From assembly GCA_020736575.1 (NCBI GenBank), contig JAGPYM010000024.1, positions 186,001 through 250,000 of the forward strand: a DNA stretch of 64,000 bases. The letters are read 5' to 3'. The translations under genes were made by a program, and so were the position numbers. The DNA comes from Thelonectria olida. Lineage: Eukaryota; Ascomycota; Sordariomycetes; Hypocreales; Nectriaceae. Below, piece after piece: positions 41,463 through 52,253 of the stretch (the stretch's first letter is position 1; each line of letters begins with the position of its first letter). The notes below the pieces were generated by a model. The model was given only the letters and a program-made list of their open reading frames with translations. It ran no database searches and was not told the origin of the DNA.

Positions 41463-42661
41463 GTAGATGGTAATAAGAGTCTCGAAGCCGTCCCTTTTAT
41501 ACCTGCCATCTTGCTTCACATGATGGTGTCTCCGTTTGATGACCAAGTATGTGTGGCGGAGGAGCCTCAACGGCTAGAACGGCTGCCAGCAAGACAGGAA
41601 CGCGGACTGCATTTCCAATGTGATGTTGATTAATCACTGCCTGATGCTGTGATCTGGCATCTAAGCATCTGCGTATCTGCCTTAAGTCCGGTAGTTGTCA
41701 ATTCGGACGGGCGTCCTGACACTTGCACTGCAATTTGTAAGCCTGAGGAGGGATTGTGCGGGACTTTTGAACGGGTTCACCGGTTGTAGAATCGAGGTTT
41801 CTCTGGAGATTGACTGTTCCTGAAGATAGCTTCAAAGGATGTCACTCCACTCAGCTCAAGCCCTGGTTACTTATCCCGGAATAGCAATACGAGAAAGCGA
41901 CTACCACATGGCGTCTCAGCCCTACGCGACTATTGATTGGATGGCATTAATGAATGATGCAGTAGGGCATGCAGTCTAATCTCGAGAGCTGCGGGCAACA
42001 AGCGGACAAGGTCGGACCAGAGCGGACCAGCGACGGACTTGTCGGGATAAGCGGAATAGGCGGGATAGCGGAGCGGCCCGACTCCTCGCGACATTATTTG
42101 TTTAGTCGACAGTGATGTCACCTTAGTAATTACTCGGACGACTTACCAGGGATCGAACAATCAATATTTGGTCAGCAAAATGGTGGTTTTATTAAAGAGT
42201 ACACCTGCACCCCGAGTAAAGACGTCTCCTCATTCTTCTGCAACCTTCGTGTTGTCCCCATATGTTCCTGGGCCATGTACTTTCGATATCTGGATCTACC
42301 CTTCATTGTCTTTCACACTTTGAGTATCTAAGACCTCTTTATAGAACCAATGTTAGACTGCGTATTCTAATACACCTATTGTGCCTCTCCGTTTCTTGTG
42401 AACTCTGGCGTTGGCAGTTTGGGCCAAAGCTAGGATCCAAGTTGACTGAAGTTGAGGCTACTCTCCAACAGCAGCATGCCATTTATTTCGAGATCCGTCC
42501 AGTATCTATTAATCAACGCCATGTCTTGTACTTACTACGTTCTACATTCCAGCGCAGGCACCCGAATAGCTCACCCCCTCGGACCCGAGTACGATGATCT
42601 CTCGACGGTGATTCGTCACTTTGGAAGCTGAGTCAGCGCAGCTAAGTCCTTGGGAGCCCAT
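41463..42661. other. Unique stretch up to LINE 2
   Basis: No convincing gene was recognised. The part nearest 41463 serves as promoter for the SDR gene. It ends in CTTGGGAGCCCAT (42649-42661), the complement of the sequence at the 5' end of LINE 1 (30413-30425). Confidence 0.5.
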
Positions 42662-42949
42662 GAATGAATGAAATTTATTACGCCCGGGAGGACCAAGCCT
42701 CATAGGGCCATGACGTTAAACTATTTTCAGTTCTAACGATTGATCGAGATCACCTAGAAGCCCCACACTCTTCCTCATCAGCTGGTTGGTCTCGCCTCGC
42801 TTGACTCTGATGTGACAGGCCTGCTTGAAGGCCAATTTCTCCAAGTGTTCAGCATCCTATCTTCAGCAGCTGAAGCATGGTCTGCCAACTTGAGGCTGTT
42901 TGATGTTAGTATCGCCAGATTTGGCCGCTAAACGTGGTTAGTTGGTAAG

Positions 42950-45900
42950 TTATCTAGTCTGGTTTGCTTCAAGTCTCCTCGTGTCCATGACGAACTTAAT
43001 CGCCGCCCGCACCGCCTGTAGGTGAGGTGTCCATTTAGGTCCATCCGATGCTGCCTTTCCGCCCAAAAAGAACGAGAGGTTTCCCATCATTGTTTGTCCG
43101 ACTTGTCGCATGCCTTCTCGCTGCGTGTCCCATTTCGTGCACCGGAACAGAAAATGTTCCATCGTCTCTGCTGCTCGTCCACAGTTGCATCTGTCCGATT
43201 CTGCTGCTCCAATCCTATGCAGGTAGCTGTTGATCCTAGCCATTCCCGTGCGAAGCTGGGAGAGCATGTCTGCTTCGCGCCTCTTCAATCCATCATACAG
43301 GGCGCGCGTGTGTGTACCTGGTAACGCTCTGTCGATTCGCCTCGCGTACTTTCCGACTCCATCGGGCAGGGTCTTCTGCCGCTGTTGCTGTGCGATCGCT
43401 AGTCTCATCCGTGTGGAAAACGCTTGGTATGTTGGTTTCTCCGGTCTCTGTCTTCCTCGTGCGGCTCTTCGCGCTTCCGTCTTTGCCTCGCTGCCCATCG
43501 GGAAGTCCTTGTCTCCGGCTGGTACCCACAGCATTTTGACGATGTTGCCACTCTTCTGGAGTCGTTCGGCATGTCTATGGATCTCCTGGACGGTACATTG
43601 TCCCGACTGCTGTTGCGGCCGCGCGATCACTTGCAGTGCTGATCGGCTGCTCGTCATAACAGTCAACTGTCGATGTTGAAGTCCATCCGGCATGCATCTC
43701 AGCGCCGTCGCTATAGCTTCCAGCTCTGCCGTGTACACGTTCTGGTCGTCTCTGGAACCGATCATAATCGAGTACCTGGCCACCACCTCGCCCGGTCTGT
43801 TGCTCAGAGTATCACGGACGATGCCGCCCATGCCTACCCTTCCTGCCTTCTCAGAGGCACTGGTTGCCACCAGGATGCCCTCCATCCTGTTGGCGGTTTC
43901 TGTCGCCATATCTCGGTCGAGGTCGTACCCGATGGGCAGGCGGCTGTGCCATGGTGGTAGTGTATATGCCTGGATTGTTTCCATTCGTTCAGCTGCGTTC
44001 CCTCCTTGTGTCAGCGCGAGTTTCTTCATCGGAGACAGGTATCTCCGGCTGCTTGACATCTTGAGACCCGCGAGTGGGTGCGTCTTTGGTAGGGTGTGCA
44101 GGTTGATCCAGAGCCTAGTGCCGGCTCGGGCATGCCGTTCCCTTATCGTGGGGATGCTTGCCTCTGCTTCTAACACAGCCGTCGCTGCCGTTCGGAAGGC
44201 GCCGGTGATCGCTTGCGCCCCTACTTTCTGTGCTCTGTTCAGCCAACTCAGTTCTCTTATCCCGCACGCATGCGCCCACACGGTGGAGGCGTAGTCCATG
44301 GTTGGTGCCACTGTGGCCGTGAAGAGCTGCCTTGCTGTCCGAGGTGATAGCATCTTGAGCCTCCTCAGGCACATGGCGGCCGCCAAGCCCTTGGCTGCTG
44401 CTCTGGCCATGTGTTCCTTGTACCGTAGCTTCGCATCCATCACCACTCCCAGGATCTTGGCGCTTGGTGTCGGTCTGACCTCTTTTCCTTTGATCACGAA
44501 TGGCGTGTCGCTGGTGCGCTCGGCATTGCGCGTGAAGTGTATGATAGTCGTCTTGTCGCCTTCGAACGTTGCACCGCTCCGTCTTTCCCAGTCCAGCGCT
44601 CTGTCTATGATGGCCTGAATGCCTGCCCTATTTGTCTCTGCTGTTGGCCCCGTCACCCAGGCCGAGTAGTCGTCGACGAATGCCATCGAGCCGCCCGTTG
44701 GGTTGATTCTACTCTGTACCAGATCCGCGTTGAAAAACAGGAACAGCACCGGCGACAGCGGCGACCCCTGCGGAAGGCCCGCTTGGGGTAGCGGCTGTCG
44801 CTCCGACGTGTAGTCGTTCACTACGATGCTCGCTGTGCGGTTTGAGCAGAAAGCATCGATCCATTTGACCAGCCACCGTGGTATGCCTCTGGCCTCCAGT
44901 CTCTGCAGAAGTCGATCCTTGAATACGCCGTTGTATGCGCCTTTGACATCGAAGCTGATCAGACTAACCACCTTGCGGTTTCTCCACGCCCTGTAGATCT
45001 GTTCCTGCAGGAGCAGCAGTGCCTGTTCTGTCGACCTCCGTTTTCTTGCTCCAAAGTGGTTTGTGGGTAGGAGTCCGAACGTCTCGACGGCGTACGAGAT
45101 CCTGTCCGCCACGACCGCCTCGAGAATCTTACCCAGCGTCGACAGTAGTGAGATGGGTCTCCATGCCTTGGCGATCGCGTAGTCGCCCTTGTCTGGTTTC
45201 TTGAGCGGGATGATCTTGGCGCTTCTCCACTGGTCCGGCAGTACTCCATCTATCAATGACGTTCGGAATAAGTGTAGTACCCGGTCTTGGACCACTGGCC
45301 AAAGTTGTTTCCATACCATCGCTGGTAAGCCGTCTTCCCCGGGTGCTTTCCATGCTTTGGCCTCCATGACTTTCTGCTCCACCTCGTCCAGGGTTATGTT
45401 CGGCATGTCCACCTCCACCCGGCGGGGACGGGTCCCTTCATCTTCGATGACGGCCGGCAGTGGTGGGAAGAAAGCGCTAAGCAGCTCCTCTGCCTGCTCT
45501 GCCTTGTCCTTTGTCTTTGTTCCATCCGGCCTCTTGAGCGGTGGGATCTTGTCGCTCATGGCATCGCCTCCGGGCTTGAGGTATCTTGCCGACTGCCAAA
45601 TATTGGCTCCGTCCGCGAGAAAGTCATCCCAGTGTGCCTTCTTCTGTTTCCTAATCGTGTCATGGTATTCTTTGCCTGCTTCTTTGGCTCTCTTTTCCAG
45701 AGCTGGCGACCGTTGACCTCTTCGACGTTGTGATCTCGCCTGGTTCCTCCAGTACGTGTACGCCCGTCGAAGCCGGGTTAGGTCTGTTGTCCACCACCTC
45801 CTCGCGTACGGGGATGGCTTTGCTAGTGGCACGAGCTTGTCGGTTGCTTCGAGCACAACTCCCATGAGCATGTCCGTTTGGGTCTGCACGTCGTCATCCC

Positions 45901-46732
45901 ATGGCAGCCATCGGAGCCTTTCCTCCACCCTTTCTCTGATCGCTGTCCACGGTGCATTCTTGAACAGTCGTCGTTCGCTGGCTCTCCTTTCTGGCACACT
46001 GAGGTCGAACTCGGTTCGGATTGCTCTGTGGTCTGAACCATGTTCCGTTGGGTGGATCCCGCATGCTACCATCTCCTCAGCCAACTCGGCCGATGTCAGT
46101 ATCAAATCTATCGTGCTTGAGTGCTCCGAGTTTTCCCACGTCTTCGTCCCCCGGGGGAGAAGGCTGAGCAAGCTGTGCTCCTCCATGAGGCCGACGATCG
46201 GTTCCGCCTCACCTTGCCTCCTGCCTGTCACGTCTTCTCCTCCCCAGAGCTGGTCGTGGCGATTGAAGTCGCCCGCTAGTATCACATCCGTTCTTCTCCC
46301 TGTTGCGTTGCGGAATGTCGTCACTTGGGTATGCAGCGTCTCCATTGTGGCAAGCAGCGTCTCCTCGTTTTTCCCCTCCACATACACCGAGATCACCAGC
46401 ACATCCCTATTGGGGAGTCGCAGCACCGCCCCCGTTAGGTCTGCTGATGGTATCGGGATCTGTTCCGCCTCTATGTCTCGTCGAATCCATAGCATGCTAC
46501 GGATTGGCCACTGCGCATCATGCGTCTGCGTCGGTATCATCTTGGTCCAGTTGCTATGGCTGTTCGGTGTCGTCACCACCGCACCGTCAATGGTTCGTGC
46601 GTATGGTTCGGCAACAGCCAGCACTGCGTACTGCTGAAGGTCCCGGTCGTTCATCATACTTAGTTGGACCACGTCTCTCTTTCGTACGTTGAGTTGGAAT
46701 ATTTGCAGTTTAGTATGCACCGCCCTGTCCAT
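42950..46732 (-). CDS. LINE ORF2 (copy 2)
   Basis: 1260 residues with the same protein sequence as ORF2 at 32430-36212: APE-type endonuclease, reverse transcriptase with FVDD box, RNase H-like part and CCHC tail. Intact. Identity with copy 1 over both proteins means very recent duplication or gene conversion between the inverted copies. Confidence 0.95.
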   Translation of the reverse strand: MDRAVHTKLQIFQLNVRKRDVVQLSMMNDRDLQQYAVLAVAEPYARTIDGAVVTTPNSHSNWTKMIPTQTHDAQWPIRSMLWIRRDIEAEQIPIPSADLTGAVLRLPNRDVLVISVYVEGKNEETLLATMETLHTQVTTFRNATGRRTDVILAGDFNRHDQLWGGEDVTGRRQGEAEPIVGLMEEHSLLSLLPRGTKTWENSEHSSTIDLILTSAELAEEMVACGIHPTEHGSDHRAIRTEFDLSVPERRASERRLFKNAPWTAIRERVEERLRWLPWDDDVQTQTDMLMGVVLEATDKLVPLAKPSPYARRWWTTDLTRLRRAYTYWRNQARSQRRRGQRSPALEKRAKEAGKEYHDTIRKQKKAHWDDFLADGANIWQSARYLKPGGDAMSDKIPPLKRPDGTKTKDKAEQAEELLSAFFPPLPAVIEDEGTRPRRVEVDMPNITLDEVEQKVMEAKAWKAPGEDGLPAMVWKQLWPVVQDRVLHLFRTSLIDGVLPDQWRSAKIIPLKKPDKGDYAIAKAWRPISLLSTLGKILEAVVADRISYAVETFGLLPTNHFGARKRRSTEQALLLLQEQIYRAWRNRKVVSLISFDVKGAYNGVFKDRLLQRLEARGIPRWLVKWIDAFCSNRTASIVVNDYTSERQPLPQAGLPQGSPLSPVLFLFFNADLVQSRINPTGGSMAFVDDYSAWVTGPTAETNRAGIQAIIDRALDWERRSGATFEGDKTTIIHFTRNAERTSDTPFVIKGKEVRPTPSAKILGVVMDAKLRYKEHMARAAAKGLAAAMCLRRLKMLSPRTARQLFTATVAPTMDYASTVWAHACGIRELSWLNRAQKVGAQAITGAFRTAATAVLEAEASIPTIRERHARAGTRLWINLHTLPKTHPLAGLKMSSSRRYLSPMKKLALTQGGNAAERMETIQAYTLPPWHSRLPIGYDLDRDMATETANRMEGILVATSASEKAGRVGMGGIVRDTLSNRPGEVVARYSIMIGSRDDQNVYTAELEAIATALRCMPDGLQHRQLTVMTSSRSALQVIARPQQQSGQCTVQEIHRHAERLQKSGNIVKMLWVPAGDKDFPMGSEAKTEARRAARGRQRPEKPTYQAFSTRMRLAIAQQQRQKTLPDGVGKYARRIDRALPGTHTRALYDGLKRREADMLSQLRTGMARINSYLHRIGAAESDRCNCGRAAETMEHFLFRCTKWDTQREGMRQVGQTMMGNLSFFLGGKAASDGPKWTPHLQAVRAAIKFVMDTRRLEANQTR

Positions 46733-48176
46733 TCCGTGCCCGGCAGTTTCGGCTGAAAGCTTCGTGCGGCCCTCCGCAGGTAGCACATGATGGCTCTGTT
46801 ACTTGGCATTGCCTGTGCTGGTGTCCTTGCTGCGCACACCTTCCGCATACCTGTTCTTTCTTGCATGCGAATGCTTTGTGGCCAATGTTCCAGCACTTGT
46901 AGCACTGAACTGGTCCTTGACGCCGCTCAAAGACGTTGGTGTTGGCCGACTCCCCGGCCAGGTGAAAGTATCCCTCCTCGAGGAGTCGCTTCGCATCGTT
47001 TCCTTTCGTCACGTAGATCACCATTGACCCGTACGTCTTTCCGTTCTCCCTATCGCTGAGCCAGTGGATCTTGGTGATCGTCACCTCGTTCTCCCTGCCC
47101 AGTGCCTCCACCGCTCCTGGCAGTATATTGCCGTCCGAGTCCAGTACCGCCGTACGGTTCGCACCGTCTACCTTGACCGGGTAGAGTTGGTCCCTGAGTA
47201 CTCTCGCACCCATGACCGCAGTCCTCTCGGCTGTGTCCTTGACGAGCTGCATCTCTGCCTCATCTCTACAGATCACCTTGATGCGGTCTGTGTTCCTCGC
47301 GTCCTTCACCACGGCTGCGCACCTCCAGTCCTGTCGGCCCTCCTTCTTTCGCATCTCCTCCTCGATGGCCTGTCGGATTCCTCCCACTTGTGCTTTGCCC
47401 TTCTCCTCCTCGTTGACGCGCGACGTGTCGATAGTACAGAAGAGAGTATCGGTGAACACGGACGGTGTTGTTCGCATAGACGATAGGCTTCGAATGTTGC
47501 TTGGTTGGCTTGTTGGGGGAGTACGCGCTACGTCTGCATACGATGGCTGAGGGCTCGTCTGGGCACTATTGGCCGCAATGCTTTGGGCCACCATATCCAA
47601 CTGTTCTCGCAGTTGTTTCAACTCTTCCGTGGTTTGTTCTTGCGCCTGTCTAAGTTGCTCGTTTGTGTCTCGCATCGCCTTTAGTTCCTCGGCGGTCTGT
47701 TCATGCATACGTCTAGTTTCTTCGGCCTTCTTCCGGTCGTCGGCTGCCTCAGCCCTGACCGTCTGTATCTCCTGTTGGAGTCGTTGAATCATTTCCAGCT
47801 GGTCGCTCACCATCTTCGTCGCCGACCCCTGGTTCTCCAGCAACGCATCCCAGAGCCTCTGCAGCATCTTCTTCTGTTCGCTCATTATATGGGTCGACGT
47901 TTCCTGGAGCATCGTCCGGAGCATCATTTGGATGAGCGATTCGTTGCCGCTCACCGCGCTCTCCATGGCCTGTGATCCCTCGACCGCATTGCCACGATCG
48001 TTGTCGCCTGCTGCCATTTGCCCTGCGCCAACATTCTTTGACGTTCCGGCCTTGCTTGCGGCTGCCTGCACACTTTTCTGGGCTTTCGCGGTCGGTTTCA
48101 CGGCTCTCGACGAGCGACGCGTCGCGGCCACCGAATCCCCACCCTCGACAAGGATCTCCTCGACGGTCGCATCCAT
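46710..48176 (-). CDS. LINE ORF1 protein (copy 2)
   Basis: 488 residues, identical in protein sequence to ORF1 at 30986-32452: N-terminal MDATVEE, coiled coil, three C-terminal CCHC clusters. It is intact and overlaps ORF2 by 23 bp. Confidence 0.9.
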   Translation of the reverse strand: MDATVEEILVEGGDSVAATRRSSRAVKPTAKAQKSVQAAASKAGTSKNVGAGQMAAGDNDRGNAVEGSQAMESAVSGNESLIQMMLRTMLQETSTHIMSEQKKMLQRLWDALLENQGSATKMVSDQLEMIQRLQQEIQTVRAEAADDRKKAEETRRMHEQTAEELKAMRDTNEQLRQAQEQTTEELKQLREQLDMVAQSIAANSAQTSPQPSYADVARTPPTSQPSNIRSLSSMRTTPSVFTDTLFCTIDTSRVNEEEKGKAQVGGIRQAIEEEMRKKEGRQDWRCAAVVKDARNTDRIKVICRDEAEMQLVKDTAERTAVMGARVLRDQLYPVKVDGANRTAVLDSDGNILPGAVEALGRENEVTITKIHWLSDRENGKTYGSMVIYVTKGNDAKRLLEEGYFHLAGESANTNVFERRQGPVQCYKCWNIGHKAFACKKEQVCGRCAQQGHQHRQCQVTEPSCATCGGPHEAFSRNCRARNGQGGAY

Positions 48177-48220
48177 CTCGCGATGCAACGCTCACGGCAA
48201 CGCCAGCCCCTTCTTTCGCC

Positions 48221-48314
48221 TGTAAAGAGTGTAAAGAGTGTAAAGAGTGTAAAGAGTGTAAAGAGTGTAAAGAGTGTAAAGAGTGTAAAGAGTGTAAAGA
48301 GTGTAAAGAGTGTC
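48221..48314 (-). repeat. 9-bp minisatellite, about 10 copies (LINE 2 5' region)
   Basis: Same unit as at 30426-30941 (minus strand here), about 94 bp long. It marks the 5' end of LINE 2. Confidence 0.95.
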
Positions 48315-48368
48315 TTGGAGGCGCTTATTCCAGCTGTAAGGTGGGGAACACCCGTCATGCAACTTGAG

Positions 48369-51319
48369 GGGCGCCAATAGGTGCGCACCCGGGTGCGCAC
48401 GTAAGTGTCACGTGTTGCGCACCCGGTGCGTCTGTAAGGAAGTTATGTAAGCCCAACATCCTTGTATGCCAGCCGGCCGCAAGTTTTGCCCGAATTATTT
48501 CTAATCTCGAGATGACGAACTACTATGCAGATTCTTTAATTGGAATATAAGCAATGTGTACATCAACAATAATCTAAGCAGTAACTACGATGCAGTCTTC
48601 AGCCTGGTTATCGTTCGAGTATAGAGCTTGTTGGTCGATCATGTCCTGCTCAACGCTCTTCCAAATCTCCTTCATGCCTCTTCGCCTGTTCGCCAGAGGG
48701 TTGCCGCCCATCTCCTGGGCGACTTGCCTCTCCACACGTTCATCTTCTGCCTTGGTCCAGTCCAAGTACGCCATCATCTCCTCCTTAGTCCACTCCCGGC
48801 CAGGTCTCGTTGATGTGCATCGCTCACCCATCTGCTTATAATCCAAACACCAGCTGTAACTTGTCTTATTATAGCGTTGGGGGAGGCCCATTGCCTTTCG
48901 ATATTGCTGGTTAGTCTTCAAGCTACCTCGAGGCAGCTTGTTATACCATGCCGTCCGTGCTGCAACATATCGATGATATATAGCACAAGGGTCATCATAG
49001 CGTATGTCTGGTTCAGGCGATGGCACCGATGGCGGCACATCTGATGATGGGGGTATATCTGCCGATGAGGATGGCAGTGTTATTACATCTGGCGGAGACG
49101 GTATCATCTCTTGATCAGGTAGTGCCGCTAGCGGCGCTACCTCCTGCTGCGGCAAAATTGAGGATAAGGATGGATCGGGGACTGGCAGTGGAGCTGAAAT
49201 TGGTGTAGTCGCTGACGGCAGCGTATTTGGAGGTGCTGTAGAGGTTGAGGAAGATATAAGATGCGCATATCGCAATGGGCATGCCTTTGAGCTCATCGTG
49301 TGGCCTTGTGTATGACATCTTGAGCATGTGGGGTTAGCTCTCGTCTGTATCTGTGATGCTTGCTCGACGATCTCAAATGCACATGGCTCGCGCTGAGTGC
49401 CAGTCTTCGGCAATGTTGACCTAGCTGCCACCTGATCGAATTGACGGCGGGGCTCTATGAGCAATTGAGGGTTTCCTTCTCGTTGAAGATGCCAATGCGT
49501 ATGGAAGTGGTGTAGCTGAAGCGGCTGCTCTTGTCGTAGAAGAGGCTCGATTGTGTGAGCGCAAGGGAGCCCAAGCGTTGCTGAGAAGACTCCTGTGCAG
49601 GCAGGGAGCCTGTCCTGTTGGAGCCGCTTCCTCTGCGCCTCAACCTTCCGCAATGCCTCGTGAGATACCCAGCCTCGTACGATGCTGTATAGACTCCCTG
49701 AGAGTTCTATGGGCGTCCGGATTTGCTGCTTCGCTTGGTTTGCTCGGAGCTCAGCTACTTGGTTAAGTATCGCCAGCTTGATAGCCCTCCAGGCCTCAAA
49801 GAGATCCAGCTGGGAAGTATCAAGGTACATTTTGATGAGCTGATGAATACCCTCGCCTCGAGACGTCACCACATTCTCAAAGTGAAGATACTGATCAACC
49901 CAAGCTTTGACGAGCTTCGTTTTGTAGAGGTCAAGCCATGTTTCGATGATGTAGGCGACCTCCCGGGCGTGGGCCGAAGCATAGCGCTCTTTGAGCTGTT
50001 GAATCCTGTCTTCAAATGTCTCCTCGTTTGCCGATGCCACGAGCTCATGCCATTTCCCGTAAAAGTCCTTCCACTCTTGGTGGCCTTGAGGCTCTTGAGC
50101 CGCATCGTTATGGCGCATAAAGCTTGGCTGGCAGTAACGCAGGACTGCCTTGTTGGCATGCCAAAGGCATAGAAGCGATACTGCAGTCGGGAAGCAATGA
50201 GATACCGCATTCATGCAGGCGAGACAGCGGTCTGTAAGGATCACAGATGGCAGCCTTGCGCTACAGGCTTCGTACATTGAACGTAGCCGATCTAACGCCC
50301 AGATGTAGTCCTTCTCCTCCTCGCCGCTGAGGAAGGCGAAGGCAATGCAGAATGAGCGTTGACAGGCGTCAACACCGACGATATCGAGAAGAGGCATCTT
50401 ATACTTGTTTGTCTTGTATGTGCAGTCCAATATAAGTATATCCGGGTATGACTTGAGGTATGCTAGCGACTCTGGGTGGGCAAACAACACAGCTGTAACC
50501 CGACCATCCTCATCAAAGCGTATTCGACTCCAGAAACCCTCTGCCTCAAGCTCATTAGCAAGAGCTTGTATTGTGCTTTGACCCTTTTGCTGGTCTCGTT
50601 TGCCTTGTGCAATGCAGTTGTAGATGTCTTGCTGCGTAGCAAGAGACTCTGTGTTCTGACGTAGGTAGGATCTAATCTCTTTCGGTGCTACTCCAGCGTT
50701 CGCAAGGTTGTTGATAGTTGACCTATCTGCATGGGATAGTTGACGATGGACTGGATGTGCAGACATGTTTGTGCTTGGCTCGTGGTTGTGATGGGCAAAC
50801 TCGCTGCCAGGACGGTGCGTAAGGCGCCATGTTGCCTTATCCAAGGCCTCCTTTGCAAGGACTGAGAATTGACACCCTGTACGCCGTGTTGTAGTTGACC
50901 GTTGCCGTGCATCCGAGGATTTGGGAGGTGCTCCTCCACGGTCACAGCTGAAGAAAACAATTCGTCTGCCGCTCCGTGTTTTCTTCGACTTCCCAGTGAC
51001 AAACGCATAGCCCCTGGGAGCTGCCCATGCATTGATCGCAGCGTGTAGGGCTTCCCGAGAGCCATACTCGCGTTCGGGAGGCAGACAGTCGTCAGAAAAT
51101 TGACGAGTAGCTGTAACTGGATTCATTCTGGGAGAGACAATTTGAGAAGATCGTTGCGCGGCGAAGTGAGGCTCTTCATCAACGGAAAAGGGGTAGCTAC
51201 AAGCGATGCGCCTGGCTGGCATACAAGGATGTTGGGCTTACATAACTTCCTTACAGACGCACCGGGTGCGCAACACGTGACACTTACGTGCGCACCCGGG
51301 TGCGCACCTATTGGCGCCC
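48369..51319 (-). mobile_element. Mutator-like element (MULE), complete
   Basis: Inverted repeats of 106 bp (48369-48474 and 51214-51319) are identical and start GGGCGCCAATAGG. A perfect 9-bp target duplication CAACTTGAG (48360-48368 and 51320-51328) is the length typical of Mutator. The repeats are CpG-rich and each contains a 20-bp perfect palindrome GTGCGCACCCGGGTGCGCAC. One long transposase gene fills the element. It sits 33 bp from the target-duplication copy at the 5' end of LINE 2. Confidence 0.95.
48574..51222 (-). CDS. MULE transposase (FAR1/Hop-like)
   Basis: 882 residues, intronless, from an ATG that lies inside the right inverted repeat. Residues about 50-150 form a FAR1/WRKY-GCM1-like zinc region (REYGSREALHAAINAWAAPR through HHNHEPS). 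The MULE catalytic domain follows, with Asp266 in ILDCTYKTNKYKMPLLD and Asp331 in VILTDRCLACMNAV, then LCLWHANKAV. A SWIM-like zinc motif (GLPCAHTIEPL) lies near residue 560 and a CCHC-type knuckle (CSRCHTQGHTMSSKAC) near 645. A proline/serine-rich linker precedes a C-terminal helical part. It belongs with the fungal Hop-type MULEs. No defect is seen. Confidence 0.9.
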   Translation of the reverse strand: MPARRIACSYPFSVDEEPHFAAQRSSQIVSPRMNPVTATRQFSDDCLPPEREYGSREALHAAINAWAAPRGYAFVTGKSKKTRSGRRIVFFSCDRGGAPPKSSDARQRSTTTRRTGCQFSVLAKEALDKATWRLTHRPGSEFAHHNHEPSTNMSAHPVHRQLSHADRSTINNLANAGVAPKEIRSYLRQNTESLATQQDIYNCIAQGKRDQQKGQSTIQALANELEAEGFWSRIRFDEDGRVTAVLFAHPESLAYLKSYPDILILDCTYKTNKYKMPLLDIVGVDACQRSFCIAFAFLSGEEEKDYIWALDRLRSMYEACSARLPSVILTDRCLACMNAVSHCFPTAVSLLCLWHANKAVLRYCQPSFMRHNDAAQEPQGHQEWKDFYGKWHELVASANEETFEDRIQQLKERYASAHAREVAYIIETWLDLYKTKLVKAWVDQYLHFENVVTSRGEGIHQLIKMYLDTSQLDLFEAWRAIKLAILNQVAELRANQAKQQIRTPIELSGSLYSIVRGWVSHEALRKVEAQRKRLQQDRLPACTGVFSATLGLPCAHTIEPLLRQEQPLQLHHFHTHWHLQREGNPQLLIEPRRQFDQVAARSTLPKTGTQREPCAFEIVEQASQIQTRANPTCSRCHTQGHTMSSKACPLRYAHLISSSTSTAPPNTLPSATTPISAPLPVPDPSLSSILPQQEVAPLAALPDQEMIPSPPDVITLPSSSADIPPSSDVPPSVPSPEPDIRYDDPCAIYHRYVAARTAWYNKLPRGSLKTNQQYRKAMGLPQRYNKTSYSWCLDYKQMGERCTSTRPGREWTKEEMMAYLDWTKAEDERVERQVAQEMGGNPLANRRRGMKEIWKSVEQDMIDQQALYSNDNQAEDCIVVTA

Positions 51320-51328
51320 CAACTTGAG

Positions 51329-52176
51329 CTTCTGCTTAATAATCAATGACTTCTACGTAGTAGGTGTTGTGGTGAGTTCTAGAAGGACAGATAAGCTTTC
51401 CGAGAGTCGTAATATTCAACTTTGATTCTTTGATTCCGTGATAGCTAAGAAAAGGTCCTATATTGTCGACGTGACTGACCTATGTTACTGCGTACATTGC
51501 AAGTTGCAACGAGTGGTAGAGGGCCAGAAGGGGAGGTAATACCGTTTAGAATTACCGATTCGACCGTAAAATATTCTGGGAAACCGTTAGAGCGGGTCTC
51601 GTTTGGTGGCCGTTGGATACATTAGGTCTACTCCCCCTCCATCTCCCGCGTATCCCTGTTATGGGTTATGGCCTCCGAAATAGCCCGTCCATCGTACGAT
51701 ACTCTGACACGGACCTCAGTTGAGTGTCCTCCGTTTTCACTTTCCAAAAATTTTGCCCTGCCTGGAGTACGCCTGGAACGTTTCCCCAATTTTGGCGCGT
51801 AATGCTGCCCGACAATTGGGTGAAACACCATCTCGAGCCGCTGTCTTGGCTCAATACGAAGAAATAAAATATTAAATCTCAAAATTTAAAAATAAAAAGA
51901 GAAGAAGAAGAGTTAGTCGAGCTGCCTAGGTCTCTTTACACACCGCCCTGATAGTTCTGGATGCGACCCTTCAGCATCAAAGCCGAAGATGATGAAGTCC
52001 GTGGAGGCATTGTTGAGGGCGACGATGTGGCCGGCAAAGGACTGGGAGAGGGCAACGGCACCCAGCATTGCTTATCGTAATTGCAAGTAAGGAGCTGCTC
52101 GGGTCAGGGAGGAGAATGTATTAGTAAGCATGGGCGACATGTGGGGAGCACCCAGGTTTACGGACATACCCGCTGC
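51329..52176. other. Intergenic between MULE and LINE 3
   Basis: No recognised gene. A short minus-strand frame at 51913-52068 (51 residues, MLGAVALSQSFAGHIVALNN at its start) looks protein-like and could be a gene remnant. The frame at 51628-51882 was not recognised. Confidence 0.3.
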
Positions 52177-52253
52177 CTAAGACTTTGTGTGGACATACAC
52201 AGTCTCACAAAAAAAGACCCCCAGCTAAGGTAGTAGAAGCGGGACGATAGAGG

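Larger units (their letters stand above)
42662..48314 (-). mobile_element. Tad-like LINE retrotransposon, copy 2 (intact)
   Basis: This element has ORF1 and ORF2 proteins identical to copy 1 but lies in opposite orientation, with its 3' end at 42662. It differs visibly in the number of 9-bp repeats at its 5' end (about 10) and of ATTC units at its 3' end (two rather than three). Its 5' flank TTGGAGGCGCTT (48315-48326) is repeated not at its own 3' end but at the 3' end of copy 1. Confidence 0.95.
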
